A stretch of DNA of 64,000 nt from Mesorhizobium sp. YIM 152430 (GTDB lineage: Bacteria; Pseudomonadota; Alphaproteobacteria; Rhizobiales; Rhizobiaceae): the NCBI RefSeq assembly GCF_029210365.1, contig NZ_JARGES010000018.1:496001-560000 (forward strand). Reading direction: 5' to 3'. Position numbers and translations under genes: made by a program. The notes under the pieces are model-generated. The model was given only the letters and a program-made list of their open reading frames with translations, made no database searches and was not told the DNA's origin. This document shows, piece by piece, positions 27,773-38,129 of the stretch. Positions within the stretch are counted from its first letter, which is position 1. Each line of letters opens with the position of its first letter.

Positions 27773-28161
27773 TTGCCCGGCAGGTCGTAGAAACTGAAGC
27801 CGATGGCAAAGAAGGTCTGCGAGACGACGAACATCGCGCAGGCCACCAGCAATGACACCTGCGCGAAGCGCCCATAGACCTCGCTCAGCACCTTGCCGAA
27901 ATAGCTGACGGCATGGTCGTTCTTCGGCTTCATCCCGTCGTCGAGATAGATCCAGACTTCCGTGCGGCTGGGCTGCTTGTGCTTCGCGGTCTGCGCCTTG
28001 AAGACGAGAACGGCCGCCATGAAGAGCGTCATGATCGCGCCGGCGCGGAACGCCCATGCCGGATCGAACGAGAAGGACAGCATCACGAGGCCGATGGCGA
28101 GGGCACCGAACATAACGGCCCGGCCCACACAGAAAACGGCAATCTGGCGTATCGTTTCCAT
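27769..28161 (-). CDS. Hypothetical membrane protein under an EcfG-type promoter
   Basis: A 130-residue protein with two N-terminal helices (about 13-55) and one C-terminal helix (about 100-122) flanking a soluble loop with SRTEVWIYLDDGMKPKNDHA. No function is recognised. A perfect GGAAC-N16-CGTT element lies just upstream (28215-28191), which would place it in the general stress response regulon. Confidence 0.65.
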   Translation of the reverse strand: METIRQIAVFCVGRAVMFGALAIGLVMLSFSFDPAWAFRAGAIMTLFMAAVLVFKAQTAKHKQPSRTEVWIYLDDGMKPKNDHAVSYFGKVLSEVYGRFAQVSLLVACAMFVVSQTFFAIGFSFYDLPGN

Positions 28162-28190
28162 CGAAATGGTTCCGGTTCGGGATATGCGTC

Positions 28191-28215
28191 AACGTCGCGC
28201 CCGCGTGGCGGTTCC
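28191..28215 (-). promoter_or_regulatory. EcfG-type (general stress response) promoter
   Basis: On the minus strand GGAAC (28215-28211), a 16-base spacer and CGTT (28194-28191) match the sigma-EcfG consensus GGAAC-N16/17-CGTT. The start codon of the membrane protein gene is at 28161, giving a short leader. Confidence 0.75.
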
Positions 28216-28245
28216 TTTAGTGGACAGTAATTTGCACGACTAAAG
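28215..28245. repeat. Inverted repeat CTTTAGT-N17-ACTAAAG upstream of the response regulator
   Basis: Perfect 7-base arms at 28215-28221 and 28239-28245, separated by 17 bases, lie in the divergent region between the stress-controlled membrane gene and the NarL-type regulator. Size and position suit a dimeric regulator site, possibly autoregulatory. No binding protein is known. Confidence 0.45.
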
Positions 28246-28369
28246 TTGAATATCGCACGATCCCTGTCGGGCGTGTGTTCACAAAATCCGGCGCACGGCC
28301 ACAATCGCACTGGCGCCTTGGCCGCATCCGGCTAAACTCCGCCTGGCGGGCCGGAACAGGGAGGGGTTT

Positions 28370-29023
28370 TTGGATCAGCGCTATCGCTTCGTCATTGCCG
28401 ACGACCATCCTTTGTTTCGCGGCGCGCTCAAGCACGCGCTCTCCTCGTTCGGCGATGCCCGGATCGAGGAAGTGGGCGATTTCGACGCGGTGAAGGCCCG
28501 CATTGTTGCCGATGACGACATCGACCTCCTGCTTCTCGACCTGACGATGCCCGGTTCGAGCGGCCTGTCGGGCCTCGTTGCCCTGCGCGCCATGTCGTCG
28601 AACTTTCCCATCGTCGTCGTGTCCGCGCGCGACGATGCCGAAACCGTCCGTCGTGCGATCGAACTCGGCGCGTCGGGTTTCATCTCCAAATCCGCCGGCA
28701 TGGACCAGATGCGCAAGGCGGTCGAGACGGTGCTTGCCGGTGGCATCGCGCTGCCGGACGATCTCGATCTGGGCGAGGAGCGGGACGCGGAGATTTCTGA
28801 TCTGATCCAACGGCTGCAATCCTTGACGCCGCAGCAATCGCGCGTCCTGACCATGCTTGCCGAGGGCCTTCTCAACAAGCAGATCGCCTATGAGCTGGGC
28901 GTCTCCGAGGCGACGATCAAGGCGCATGTCTCGGCCATCCTGCAAAAGCTCGGCGTCGACAGCCGAACGCAGGCCGTCATCCGCCTGTCGCGCATCGGCA
29001 CGGAGCAACAGGCGAGCGCCTGA
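28370..29023 (+). CDS. NarL/FixJ-family response regulator
   Basis: A 217-residue regulator with a receiver domain (acidic pair Asp11-Asp12, phospho-acceptor Asp57 in LLLLDLTMPG, Lys in FISKSAG) and a C-terminal LuxR helix-turn-helix (LTPQQSRVLTMLAEGLLNKQ). The start is the TTG at 28370 with GAGGGG just upstream, because the sequence DQRYRFVIADDHP begins there. It is convergent with the hybrid kinase gene, 12 bases apart, and is the likely partner of that kinase. Confidence 0.88.
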   Translation: MDQRYRFVIADDHPLFRGALKHALSSFGDARIEEVGDFDAVKARIVADDDIDLLLLDLTMPGSSGLSGLVALRAMSSNFPIVVVSARDDAETVRRAIELGASGFISKSAGMDQMRKAVETVLAGGIALPDDLDLGEERDAEISDLIQRLQSLTPQQSRVLTMLAEGLLNKQIAYELGVSEATIKAHVSAILQKLGVDSRTQAVIRLSRIGTEQQASA

Positions 29024-29035
29024 AGGATTGCAGGA

Positions 29036-32000
29036 TCACTCGGCCGCCGACAGCAATTTGCGATAGCGCGTCAGCATCGTGCGCAGGGCTGCCGGCTTGA
29101 CCGGCTTGTGCAACACCGGAATGTCGAGCGCGCTCGCCCGTTCGCGCACATCGTTCGACCGGTCCGCCGTCACCAGAATCGCGGGAAGCGAGTCGCTCCA
29201 GATTTGACGCGCGCGCGCGATTGCCTGGAAGCCGTCTTCCTGGTCGAGATGGAAATCGGCCAGCACGACGTCCGGCGTCGGCATTGCGCCCGTCAGGCTG
29301 GACGAGCCGCCGGCGGTGGTCACGCGGCAGCCCCAGCCTTCGAGCAGCTTGCGCATCCCGTCGAGAATTCGCGGCTCGTTGTCGATGCACAGGACCGAAA
29401 CCCCATCGAGCCGGATATGGGCGCCGACCTGGGGACGGATGTCGCTGGCGATCGCGGCTTGCGGTGCTTCGCTGATCGGCAGGAGCACCGAGAAGCACGA
29501 ACCGGCGCCCTTCACGGAATGGATGCGGATTTCGAGCCGCAGCACGCGCGCGATGCGGTCGACGATCGACAGGCCGAGGCCGAGCCCCTGCGCTTCGCGC
29601 GCGCCGTCCTGGAGGCGGGTGAACTCGCTGAACACGGTATTGAGCTTGTCGTGATCGATGCCGATGCCGGTGTCGTGAACCTGCAATTCGATGAGGTCGC
29701 CGCGCCGTTTGACGCCGACCAGAACACGTCCCGAACGGGTGTATTTGATCGCATTCGAGACGAGGTTCTGGACGAGGCGCCGGAAGAGGTTGCGGTCGGT
29801 GTGAACCGCGAGCCGCGTCGAGACGATGCGCAGGTCGAGCTTCTTTTCTTGCGCCAGCGGCTGGAAATCGGTCTGGATCTGGCGCATCAGCCCGTCCAGT
29901 CGGAAAATGGTGTCGACCGGCCGCATCGCGCCGGTGTCGAGCCGGGAGATGTCGAGCACCGCGCCGAGGATCGTTTCCACCGAATCGAGCGAGGATTCGA
30001 TGTTGGCGACGCCATCCCCGACAGGGCTTTGGCCGACGCTTTCGGCAAGGGAGGCGCAATAAAGCCGCGCCGCATTGAGCGGCTGGAGGATGTCGTGGCC
30101 GGCGGCGGCCAGAAAGCGCGTCTTGCCCAGATTGGCTTCCTCGGCCAGCATCTGCGCCTGCGCCAGTTCCTCGTTGACGCGGGTGAGTTCGGCCGTTCGC
30201 CGCGCGACGCGGTTTTCGAGCGTCTCGTTCACCCGCTTCAGTGCCAGGTCGGCCTCGACGCGCTGCGTGATGTCGGCATAGGTCGCAACCAGCCCGCCGT
30301 CCGGCATCGGGTTCGAACGCAGTTCGATGATCCGGCCGGTGCTCTTCAGTTCGAGCTGCCAGGGCGAACGGAAGGCCGCCAGTCGGTCGATCGTCTGGTG
30401 AATCGTCTCGAAGGTGATGTCGCCGCGATCGGCCAGATGACGCAGGATTTCGTCGAGCGAGACGCCGACCCGGCCCATCGAATCGGGCAGGTAGAAGAGC
30501 GAGCGATATTGCCTGTTCCAGCAGATCAGACGGAAGTCGCGGTCGAAGACGGTGATCCCCTGTTCCATCTGATCGAGCGCGATCTGAAGCAGGTCGCGGT
30601 TTTGCTGTAGTGCTTCGGAGGCATCGTCCAGCAGGCGCAACGCCTCGCGCGGCGAGCGGTCGTGGCGCTGGAAGAGCAGCGAGAGCACCAGCCGCGCCGA
30701 GGACGAGCCGACGGCGCTGGTCAGGAGTTGTTCGGAGAAGCGGATGACGGCCATGTTGGCCGGCTCCTTGCCGACGAGCGGCTGGCTCTGCTTGACCTCG
30801 AAATTCTGGAACGAGCGTTCCGTCCGCTCGACGCCCAGATAGCGTGCGATCGTGTCTTTCAGATCGTCGACCGTTACGGCCGTTCGGAACCGGCGGAAGC
30901 TGGGCATCGGGCTCGTGTCGCGCGGCACGAAGAGCGCGGCCTGGATGCGTTCGAGCGGCTTTGCCGTCCGCGACAGCGAGCCGAGCACGAAGAACAGCGT
31001 GTTGACCGACAGGCTCCACAGAACGCCATGGACGAGCGGTTCGGCGCTCGTCCCGAAAAGCGACTGCGGCCGCAGCGCTTCGAGGCCGAAGAGCCCGAAT
31101 TGCACGATCGAGGCGTCGCCCGGCGCGAGCGAGGGCAGAAGCAGCGTGTAGCCCCAGATCGAGATGCCGGCGAGCATTCCGATCACCGCGCCGCGCGCAT
31201 TGGCCCCGCGCCACACCAGCCCGCCGAAAAAGGCCGGCGCGAACTGCGCGATGGCGGCGAAGGAGATCAGTCCGATCGATGCGAGCCGCGTATTGTTGGT
31301 GATCTCGCGATAATAGAGGAACGCGGCGATCAGCACGGCGAAGATCGCCGCCCGGCGGATGTTGAGGATCACCTGCGAGAGATCGTCGCTCTGGACCAGA
31401 TACTGTTTGGCCATTCCGCGCAGGAAGAGCGGCAGGATGAGGTCGTTCGAGATCATGATCGCCAGCGCGACGCTGGCCACGATCACCATGGCCGTGGCCG
31501 CCGACAGGCCGCCGACGAAGGCGAACATCGCCAGCCAGTCCTGTCCGAACAGAAGCGGCAGCGAGACGACATAGAGGTCTGCATTCTGCTCGGGGCCGAG
31601 CAGCACGATCCCGGCAAAGGCGATGGGAATGACGAACAGGTTGATGGTCACGAGATAGGCCGGAAAGAGCCATGTCGCCGTGCGCAGCTCGCTTTCGGAG
31701 CGGTTCTCCACGATGGTGACGTAGAACTGGCGCGGCAGCATGATGATGGCGATCGCGCTCAGCATCGTCATGGTGATCCAGGTCGGCAGCGAGGTCTGGA
31801 AGTCATAGGCTGCCATGGCGCGCGGAGAGTTTCGGATTTCGCTGATCAGTTCGCTCGGACCGCCGAAGAAGAAGAACGAGACGGCGATGCCGACCGCCAG
31901 GAACGCCGCCAGCTTGACGATGGACTCGACCGCGACCGCCAGGATCAGCCCGTCCTGGTGTTCGGTCGCATCGGCATGGCGGGTGCCGAACAGGATCGCG

Positions 32001-32518
32001 AAGAGCGCGAGCAGGATCGTTACGATCAGCGCGATATCGCCGAAGATGAAATCCACCGGCGGCGCGCCATTATAGTGCTCCACCATCAGGCTGACGCTGC
32101 CCGAGATCGCCTTCAACTGAAGCGCGATATAGGGAACCGTCCCCATCGCCGCGATCATCGTCGCGATCGAGGCGACGGCGAAGCTCTTGCCGTAGCGCGC
32201 GGCGATGAAGTCGGCGATCGAGGTGATCTTCTCGGACTTTGCCAGCCGCATGATCCGGCGCAGCAGCGGAAAGCCGAACAGGAACACCATGATCGGGCCG
32301 ATATAGATGGCGAGGAACTCGAAGCCGCGTTCGCTGGCAAGCCCGACCGAGCCGAAAAAGGTCCAGGACGTGCAGTAGATCGCCAGGCTGAAGGAATAGA
32401 TATAGGGCCGCGCCCTGACCGGCCCGTGGCGCGCCGAATGCCGATCACCGAGGCTCGCGATTGCGAAAAGCAGCGAGACATAGGCGACGGCGACGATGAC
32501 AACCACCCAGCCCTGCAT
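29036..32518 (-). CDS. Hybrid sensor histidine kinase with N-terminal sodium/solute symporter domain
   Basis: A 1160-residue protein. The first 500 residues or so form a 12-13-helix SSF (sodium:solute symporter) domain, as in CbrA-type kinases. A PAS domain and coiled coil follow, then HisKA with His808 in [15 protein letters not shown], HATPase_c ([22 protein letters not shown]) and a C-terminal receiver with Asp1088 in VVLADFHLD. The ATG at 32518 has a strong GAGGAGGAAA ribosome binding site. Family members couple solute sensing or uptake to carbon-nitrogen control. The solute is unknown. Confidence 0.9.
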   Translation of the reverse strand: MQGWVVVIVAVAYVSLLFAIASLGDRHSARHGPVRARPYIYSFSLAIYCTSWTFFGSVGLASERGFEFLAIYIGPIMVFLFGFPLLRRIMRLAKSEKITSIADFIAARYGKSFAVASIATMIAAMGTVPYIALQLKAISGSVSLMVEHYNGAPPVDFIFGDIALIVTILLALFAILFGTRHADATEHQDGLILAVAVESIVKLAAFLAVGIAVSFFFFGGPSELISEIRNSPRAMAAYDFQTSLPTWITMTMLSAIAIIMLPRQFYVTIVENRSESELRTATWLFPAYLVTINLFVIPIAFAGIVLLGPEQNADLYVVSLPLLFGQDWLAMFAFVGGLSAATAMVIVASVALAIMISNDLILPLFLRGMAKQYLVQSDDLSQVILNIRRAAIFAVLIAAFLYYREITNNTRLASIGLISFAAIAQFAPAFFGGLVWRGANARGAVIGMLAGISIWGYTLLLPSLAPGDASIVQFGLFGLEALRPQSLFGTSAEPLVHGVLWSLSVNTLFFVLGSLSRTAKPLERIQAALFVPRDTSPMPSFRRFRTAVTVDDLKDTIARYLGVERTERSFQNFEVKQSQPLVGKEPANMAVIRFSEQLLTSAVGSSSARLVLSLLFQRHDRSPREALRLLDDASEALQQNRDLLQIALDQMEQGITVFDRDFRLICWNRQYRSLFYLPDSMGRVGVSLDEILRHLADRGDITFETIHQTIDRLAAFRSPWQLELKSTGRIIELRSNPMPDGGLVATYADITQRVEADLALKRVNETLENRVARRTAELTRVNEELAQAQMLAEEANLGKTRFLAAAGHDILQPLNAARLYCASLAESVGQSPVGDGVANIESSLDSVETILGAVLDISRLDTGAMRPVDTIFRLDGLMRQIQTDFQPLAQEKKLDLRIVSTRLAVHTDRNLFRRLVQNLVSNAIKYTRSGRVLVGVKRRGDLIELQVHDTGIGIDHDKLNTVFSEFTRLQDGAREAQGLGLGLSIVDRIARVLRLEIRIHSVKGAGSCFSVLLPISEAPQAAIASDIRPQVGAHIRLDGVSVLCIDNEPRILDGMRKLLEGWGCRVTTAGGSSSLTGAMPTPDVVLADFHLDQEDGFQAIARARQIWSDSLPAILVTADRSNDVRERASALDIPVLHKPVKPAALRTMLTRYRKLLSAAE

Positions 32519-32721
32519 ACCCGGTATTTCCTCCTCCTCGACTATCAGGCAAGCACAGCGCAGGCGCGCTGTCCATCGAACTTGCGTCTGATCGAATTGG
32601 CTGTGGGGCCAGTTGCGATTGCATCTTATGCGCGCGAAAGCTTCTGCTATCTTCTGCCCTGTTGCGGAGCGGCCGTCCGCAGCCTGCGTCAACTCGGCTC
32701 CAAGGGGACATGGTGGCTGTC

Positions 32722-33153
32722 ATGATCAAGGAATTTCAGGAGTTCATTGCCAGGGGCAATGTGATGGACCTCGCCGTCGGCGTCATCATCGGCGGGGCGT
32801 TCGGTCTGATCGTCTCGTCGCTGGTCGACGACATCATCATGCCGGTGGTCGGCGCGATCTTCGGCGGATTCGACTTTTCCAACTATTTCCTGCCGCTGTC
32901 GTCGCAGGTCACGGCGAACACGCTGGCCGCAGCGCGCGAGCAGGGTGCGGTCTTCGCCTATGGCAGCTTCCTCACCGTGCTGATCAACTTCCTGATCCTG
33001 GCATGGATCATCTTTCTTATCGTCAAGGCGGTGAACGATCTGCGTCGCCGGATGGAACGCGAGGAAAAGGTCGCCGAGGTGCCGCCGGCACCCCCGGCCG
33101 ACGTGGCGCTTCTGACCGAAATCCGCGATCTTCTTGCGCGTCGGCCCGTCTGA
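32722..33153 (+). CDS. mscL: Large-conductance mechanosensitive channel
   Basis: A 143-residue inner-membrane pentameric channel that releases solutes on osmotic downshock. The family start [20 protein letters not shown] is followed by [20 protein letters not shown] (TM1), a periplasmic loop, TM2 ([20 protein letters not shown]) and a charged C-terminal helix. The ATG at 32722 fits the family; an ATG at 32710 is too close to the GGGG. Confidence 0.95.
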   Translation: MIKEFQEFIARGNVMDLAVGVIIGGAFGLIVSSLVDDIIMPVVGAIFGGFDFSNYFLPLSSQVTANTLAAAREQGAVFAYGSFLTVLINFLILAWIIFLIVKAVNDLRRRMEREEKVAEVPPAPPADVALLTEIRDLLARRPV

Positions 33154-33162
33154 TCATCTTTG

Positions 33163-33185
33163 GCGCCCGGCGTATATCCGGGCGC
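33163..33185 (+). terminator. Possible weak terminator or hairpin after mscL
   Basis: Perfect 8-base arms GCGCCCGG / CCGGGCGC with a 7-base loop lie 9 bases after the mscL stop codon. There is no T run, so termination would be weak or Rho-assisted. Confidence 0.35.
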
Positions 33186-33202
33186 ATTCCCAGGAACACC
33201 GA

Positions 33203-34369
33203 ATGTCTCTCGTCGATCATCTGCGTGGCGAAGCCCGTCTTGCGCCCGAAAGCGGCATCGTTGCCGTCGTCAACCATGGCCGCACCAGGCCCGGCCTCAT
33301 TCCGCTCTGGGCGGGCGAGGGCGACAAGCCGACGCCGGACTTCATCCAGAACGCCGCCATCGAGGCGCTCAGGGCGGGCGAAACCTTCTACACCTGGCAG
33401 CGCGGTATACCCGAACTGCGCCAGGCGCTCGCCCGCTATCACAAGCGCCATTTCGGCTACGATTTCTCGCATGAGGAATTCATCGTCACCGGTTCGGGAA
33501 TGCAGGCGATCCAGCTTGCCATCGATGCCGTTGCCGGCGCCGGCGACGAGGTCGTCTATCTGACGCCGTCCTGGCCGAATTTTCCCGCTGCGCTCGGCGT
33601 CGCCGGCGCGTTCCCGGTTGCCGTTCCGCTCGTCCATTCGGGCAATGGCTGGACCTGCGACGTCGACGGCATCGAGGAAGCCATCACCGATCGGACGAAG
33701 GCGATCTTCGTCAACACGCCGTCGAACCCGACCGGCTGGACCGCCGACCGCGAGACGCTTCATGACATTCTCGAGATCGCGCGCGAGCGCAATCTGTGGA
33801 TCATCGCCGACGAGATCTATTCGCTGTTCTATTATGACGGACCCCGCGCCCCGTCCTTCATGGATGTGATGCGGCCCGATGACCGCATCCTCTTCGTGAA
33901 TTCCTTTTCGAAGAACTGGGCGATGACCGGCTGGCGCGTCGGCTGGCTGAAGATCCATCCCGAATTGCAGCAGGTCTTCGAAAACCTGGTCCAGTATTCG
34001 ACATCGGGAACGCCCGCCTTCCTGCAAAAAGGTGCGGTTGCGGCGCTCGACCAGGGCGATGATTTCCTGAAATCGGAGATCGCTGCCGCACGCATCGCGC
34101 GCGATACGATCGCGCAAAGGCTGCTTGGCACCGGGCGCGTCGACCTCACGGTTCCGCCGGGCGCATTCTACCTGTTCTTCAAGATCGACGGCATCCGCGA
34201 CACGAAGAAGGCCGCGTTCGAGATCGTCGACGAGGCCAATGTCGGCCTTGCGCCGGGCACGGCCTTCGGGCCGGGCGGAGAGAATTTCTTCCGCCTGTGT
34301 TTCCACCGCCGTCTCGACCATGTCGAGGAAGCGGCGGACAGACTGGCCCGCTGGATTTCAGGCCGCTAG
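33203..34369 (+). CDS. Class I/II pyridoxal-phosphate aminotransferase
   Basis: A 388-residue fold-type I aminotransferase. Substrate and PLP motifs include [11 protein letters not shown], the Asp-Tyr stretch [10 protein letters not shown] and the PLP lysine in [16 protein letters not shown]. It resembles the aspartate/aromatic-type group annotated only generally in rhizobia. An AGGA ribosome binding site precedes the ATG at 33203. Its stop overlaps that of hemA by 4 bases. The amino donor is not predictable. Confidence 0.85.
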   Translation: MSLVDHLRGEARLAPESGIVAVVNHGRTRPGLIPLWAGEGDKPTPDFIQNAAIEALRAGETFYTWQRGIPELRQALARYHKRHFGYDFSHEEFIVTGSGMQAIQLAIDAVAGAGDEVVYLTPSWPNFPAALGVAGAFPVAVPLVHSGNGWTCDVDGIEEAITDRTKAIFVNTPSNPTGWTADRETLHDILEIARERNLWIIADEIYSLFYYDGPRAPSFMDVMRPDDRILFVNSFSKNWAMTGWRVGWLKIHPELQQVFENLVQYSTSGTPAFLQKGAVAALDQGDDFLKSEIAAARIARDTIAQRLLGTGRVDLTVPPGAFYLFFKIDGIRDTKKAAFEIVDEANVGLAPGTAFGPGGENFFRLCFHRRLDHVEEAADRLARWISGR

Positions 34370-35646
34370 CCGCCAGCCTTGGCGGTCACCAGCGGTACGA
34401 CCCGTTCGGATTGCCCGGCCTGCGTCTCCGCGGGCGCGGTCTCGAATGGAATCCCGAGCGCCGTCCAGGTTTCCAGAAGCGCTTCCTTCAGGCCCGCGAT
34501 CAGCGCGTCCGAATGGAACGGCGTCGGCGTGATGCGCAGTCGTTCCGTGCCGCGCGGCACGGTCGGATAGTTGATTGGCTGGATATAGATGCCGTGCCTG
34601 TCGAGGAGGCGGTCGCTCGCCTTCTTGCAAAGCTCCGGATCGCCGACCAGCAGCGGCACGATATGCGTCTGCGACGGCATGACCGGCAGGCCCGCCGCTT
34701 TCAGCGTGTCCTTGGCCCGCTGCGCCTGGCGCTGATGCGCGGTGCGCTCCACCTGGCTTTTCTTCAAATGCCGGATCGAGGCCGTCGCCGCGGCGGCGAG
34801 CGCCGGTGGCAGGGCGGTGGTGAAGATGAACCCCGGCGCATAGGAGCGCACCGCGTCGATGACGGCGCGCTTGCCGGTGATGTAGCCACCCATGACGCCG
34901 AACGCCTTGGCGATCGTGCCCTCGATGATGTCGATGCGGTGCGCGAGGCCCTCGCGCTCTGAAATGCCGCCGCCGCGTGCGCCGTACATGCCGACCGCAT
35001 GAACCTCGTCGATATAGGTCATCGCGTTGTAGCGCTCGGCCAGATCGCAGATTTCCTTGATGGGCGCGATGTCGCCATCCATCGAATAGACGCTTTCGAA
35101 GGCGATCAGCTTGGCGCGCTCGATCGGCGCGGCCTGAAGCAGGCTTTCGAGGTGGGCAAGGTCGTTGTGGCGGAAGATTTTCTTCTCCGCGCCCGACCTC
35201 TTCACGCCCTCGATCATCGAGGCGTGGTTGAGTTCGTCCGAAAGGATCAGGCAGTTGGGCAGCAGCTTGGCGATGGTCGAGATTGCCGCCTCGTTGGAAA
35301 CGAAGCCGGAGGTGAAGACGAGCCCGGCCTCCTTGCCGTGCAGATCGGCAAGTTCGGTTTCGAGTTCGACCAGCGGATGGTTGGTGCCGGAGATGTTGCG
35401 GGTGCCGCCGGCGCCCGAGCCCATGCGTCCGGCCGCCGCCTGCATCGCGCCGATCACGCTTTCGTGCTGGCCCATGCCCAGATAGTCGTTCGAGCACCAG
35501 ACGGTGATTTCGCGCTGCTCGCCGTTCGAGCGCCAGATCGCGCGCGGGAATTCGCCGGCGATGCGCTCGAGGTCCGCGAAGACGCGGTAGCGGCGCTCGG
35601 CGTGGAGCTGCGCGATCGCGTCGTCGAAAAATCGGTCGTAGTTCAT
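34366..35646 (-). CDS. hemA: 5-aminolevulinate synthase
   Basis: Condenses glycine and succinyl-CoA to 5-aminolevulinate, the Shemin route to haem used by alphaproteobacteria. The 426-residue protein has [50 protein letters not shown] and the PLP lysine in [14 protein letters not shown]. The start at 35646 ([11 protein letters not shown]) matches family N-termini. No regulatory site is obvious in the short upstream gap. Confidence 0.96.
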   Translation of the reverse strand: MNYDRFFDDAIAQLHAERRYRVFADLERIAGEFPRAIWRSNGEQREITVWCSNDYLGMGQHESVIGAMQAAAGRMGSGAGGTRNISGTNHPLVELETELADLHGKEAGLVFTSGFVSNEAAISTIAKLLPNCLILSDELNHASMIEGVKRSGAEKKIFRHNDLAHLESLLQAAPIERAKLIAFESVYSMDGDIAPIKEICDLAERYNAMTYIDEVHAVGMYGARGGGISEREGLAHRIDIIEGTIAKAFGVMGGYITGKRAVIDAVRSYAPGFIFTTALPPALAAAATASIRHLKKSQVERTAHQRQAQRAKDTLKAAGLPVMPSQTHIVPLLVGDPELCKKASDRLLDRHGIYIQPINYPTVPRGTERLRITPTPFHSDALIAGLKEALLETWTALGIPFETAPAETQAGQSERVVPLVTAKAGG

Positions 35647-35762
35647 CTCTGGCCCCGTTGTCGCGCGGAACATATGCCTGCGCCGTCTGGGCGTCACACC
35701 GACAAATTGCCACGCCCTGGAACGCTTCTAATCTAAGGTTTTCAGCCAAACAGAGCCGAATA

Positions 35763-36263
35763 TCAAGGCGCCGGCTCCCTTTTTGCCAGAATCGCAGCCG
35801 GCAGCAGCAGATCGGCGGCATGGACGATCCCGCTCACGATCCTGTCGCGCTCAGGCGCGGCAAGCGCCGCCAGCCGGCCGGCAAAGGCGTCTCCAAGCGG
35901 CTCCGGCGCGGCGGCGGCCTTTTTCGTTCCCGCAACGGTCAGCCGCGTATGCACGATCCGGCGGTCATGGGCGGAGCGGTAGCGTTCGATCAGGCCGCGC
36001 TCTTCCAGATTGTCGAGGATCGTCACGACGGTCGCCGCGCTGATGTCGGCATGGGTTGAAAGCGCCGTCGTCGTCACCTCGCCCAGTTCGGCGATGCCCT
36101 TGAGCAGGACGAGTTGCGCCGCCGTCAGCCCGACCGCCTTGGTCAGCGCCTTCGATTGCAGATCGTGCGCGCGCACGATCCGCCGGATCGCCTTTTCGAT
36201 CGTTTTCAGGTCGGAGCGAAGGAACTCCCGCGGGTCTTCCGCGTTCGTCCGGACATCAGGCAC
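35763..36263 (-). CDS. MarR-family regulator of the NAGGN cluster
   Basis: A 166-residue winged-helix protein: LTAAQLVLLKGIAELGEVTT, ADISAATVVTILDNLEERGL (recognition helix) and YRSAHDRRIVHTRLT (wing). The GTG at 36263 with GAGG five bases upstream is the best start; no ATG fits. It is divergent from asnO, and a perfect inverted repeat lies in the 91-base gap, so it very likely controls both itself and the osmoprotectant genes. The signal is unknown. Confidence 0.85.
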   Translation of the reverse strand: MPDVRTNAEDPREFLRSDLKTIEKAIRRIVRAHDLQSKALTKAVGLTAAQLVLLKGIAELGEVTTTALSTHADISAATVVTILDNLEERGLIERYRSAHDRRIVHTRLTVAGTKKAAAAPEPLGDAFAGRLAALAAPERDRIVSGIVHAADLLLPAAILAKREPAP

Positions 36264-36278
36264 GACAACCTCATTAAT

Positions 36279-36307
36279 TTGACATCTAATCATTTGACTT
36301 ATAAATG
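36279..36307 (+). promoter_or_regulatory. Predicted promoter of the asnO-ngg-peptidase operon
   Basis: TTGACA at 36279-36284 and TAAATG at 36302-36307 are separated by 17 bases. The -10 half is covered by the MarR-type operator, so repressor binding would block RNA polymerase. Confidence 0.5.
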
Positions 36308-36310
36308 ATT
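36288..36310. promoter_or_regulatory. Perfect inverted repeat, probable MarR operator
   Basis: AATCATTT (36288-36295) and its exact reverse complement AAATGATT (36303-36310) flank a 7-base spacer. The 23-bp size is typical of MarR-dimer operators. It lies between the divergent marR and asnO genes and overlaps the predicted asnO -10 region. Confidence 0.7.
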
Positions 36311-36354
36311 GGCGATCAAAGTTCAATCGACAACGGAGGGTTGGAAAAACAACC

Positions 36355-38127
36355 GTGTGTGGAATTTGCGGAGAGATCCGGTTCGACGGCGCGCAGCCGT
36401 CGGCTTTTGCCATTTCGAAGATGATGGATGCCATCGCGCCGCGCGGCCCGGACGGGTCCGGCCTCGTGATGCACAACAATGCCGCCCTGGCGCATCGCCG
36501 CCTGTCGATCATCGATCTGTCGCAAAAGGCCCGCCAGCCCATGGTGGATGGCGAGCTTGGCCTCACCATCGCGTTCAACGGCTGTATCTACAACTATCCC
36601 GAACTGCGTGCCGAGCTTGAGGGCAAGGGCTACAAGTTCTTCTCCACCGGCGACACGGAAGTCATCCTGAAGGCATATCACGCCTGGGGCATCGACTGCG
36701 TGAAGCGCTTCCTCGGCATGTTCGCCTTCGTCATTCACGAGCGCGACAGCGGCCGTGTCATCGTCGCGCGCGACCGTTTCGGCATCAAGCCGCTCTACAT
36801 CGCCGAAACGCCCCACGCGCTGCGCTTCGCCTCGTCGCTGCCTGCGCTCCTGAAGGGAGGCGACATCGACAAGTCGATCGACCGCATCGCACTCCATCAT
36901 TACCTCTCGTTCCACGCCGTCGTCCCGCCGCCGCGTACCATCATCAACGGCGTCAAGAAGATGCCGCCGGCGACGATCCGCGTCATCGAGGCGAACGGGA
37001 CGCAAAAGGACACGGTCTACTGGCGCCCGCCCTATGAGCGCGACCCGGACTATTCGCTGTCCTCGGACGAATGGCGCGACCGCGTGCTCGACGCGCTTCG
37101 CGTCGCCGTCAAGCGCCGCATGGTCGCCGATGTCCCGGTCGGCGTGTTGCTGTCGGGCGGCGTCGATTCCTCCGTCATCGTCGGCCTCCTCGCCGAGCAG
37201 GGCCAGCATGGACTGATGACCTTCTCGGTCGGCTTCGAGGAAGCGAACGGCGAAAAAGGCGACGAATTCGTCTATTCGGACCTGATCGCCAGGCATTTCG
37301 ACACCCGGCACCACAAGATCTTCGTGCCGTCGAGCGAACTCATGGACGCGCTGCCCGGCACCTTCGCGGCAATGTCCGAGCCGATGGTCTCCTATGACAA
37401 TGTCGGCTTCTATCTTCTGTCGAAGGAGGTCTCGAAGCACATCAAGGTCGTGCAGTCGGGGCAGGGCGCCGATGAGGTCTTCGGCGGCTATCACTGGTAT
37501 CCGCCGCTGGCGAATTCCAACGACGTCGTGTCGGACTATGCCAAGGTCTTCTTCGACCGCAGCCACGCCAAGATGGCCGAGCACATCAATGCCGAATGGA
37601 TGCCCAATCACGATCCGAGCCTCGACCTCGTCTCGCGCCATCTTCGGATGCCGAACGCCGACACGCCGGTCGACGCCGCGCTGCGCCTCGATTCGGAAGT
37701 CATGCTGGTCGACGATCCGGTCAAGCGCGTCGACAACATGACCATGGCCTGGGGGCTCGAAGCGCGCGTGCCGTTCCTCGATCACGAACTGGTCGAACTC
37801 GCGGCGAAGATTCCGCCCGAGGAAAAGCTGAAGCAGAACGGCAAGGGCGTCCTCAAGGAAGCCGCCCGCCAGGTCATCCCGCATGAGGTGATCGACCGCA
37901 AGAAGGGCTATTTCCCAGTCCCGCAGCTCAAATATGTCGACGGTCCCTATCTCGACCTTGTCCGCGACGCCCTGACCTCGCAGGCCGCGAAGGACCGCAA
38001 CATCTTCCGCGAAGACTATCTGGAGCGGCTTTTCGCCAATCCGTCGGATCATATCACCCCCCTTCAGGGTTCTGAACTGTGGCAGGTCGGGCTTCTGGAA
38101 CTCTGGCTTCAGACCCACGGGATCTGA
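36355..38127 (+). CDS. asnO: N-acetylglutaminylglutamine amidotransferase
   Basis: Asparagine-synthetase-like enzyme that amidates N-acetylglutaminylglutamine to the osmolyte NAGGN. The 590-residue protein has the class II glutamine amidotransferase domain with Cys2 (start MCGICGEIRF), so the GTG at 36355 is fixed by that catalytic Cys. The ATP pyrophosphatase loop SGGVDS is at 267-272. It is the first gene of a three-gene run (asnO, ngg, M42 peptidase) seen as the NAGGN operon in rhizobia and pseudomonads. Confidence 0.93.
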   Translation: MCGICGEIRFDGAQPSAFAISKMMDAIAPRGPDGSGLVMHNNAALAHRRLSIIDLSQKARQPMVDGELGLTIAFNGCIYNYPELRAELEGKGYKFFSTGDTEVILKAYHAWGIDCVKRFLGMFAFVIHERDSGRVIVARDRFGIKPLYIAETPHALRFASSLPALLKGGDIDKSIDRIALHHYLSFHAVVPPPRTIINGVKKMPPATIRVIEANGTQKDTVYWRPPYERDPDYSLSSDEWRDRVLDALRVAVKRRMVADVPVGVLLSGGVDSSVIVGLLAEQGQHGLMTFSVGFEEANGEKGDEFVYSDLIARHFDTRHHKIFVPSSELMDALPGTFAAMSEPMVSYDNVGFYLLSKEVSKHIKVVQSGQGADEVFGGYHWYPPLANSNDVVSDYAKVFFDRSHAKMAEHINAEWMPNHDPSLDLVSRHLRMPNADTPVDAALRLDSEVMLVDDPVKRVDNMTMAWGLEARVPFLDHELVELAAKIPPEEKLKQNGKGVLKEAARQVIPHEVIDRKKGYFPVPQLKYVDGPYLDLVRDALTSQAAKDRNIFREDYLERLFANPSDHITPLQGSELWQVGLLELWLQTHGI

Positions 38128-38129
38128 TC

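Noticed and set aside
30662-32725. 687-codon plus-strand frame
   Set aside because: It is antisense to the symporter-kinase gene, is made of low-complexity Arg/Asp/Glu-rich sequence, and has no motif or ribosome binding site. It is a shadow of GC-rich codons.
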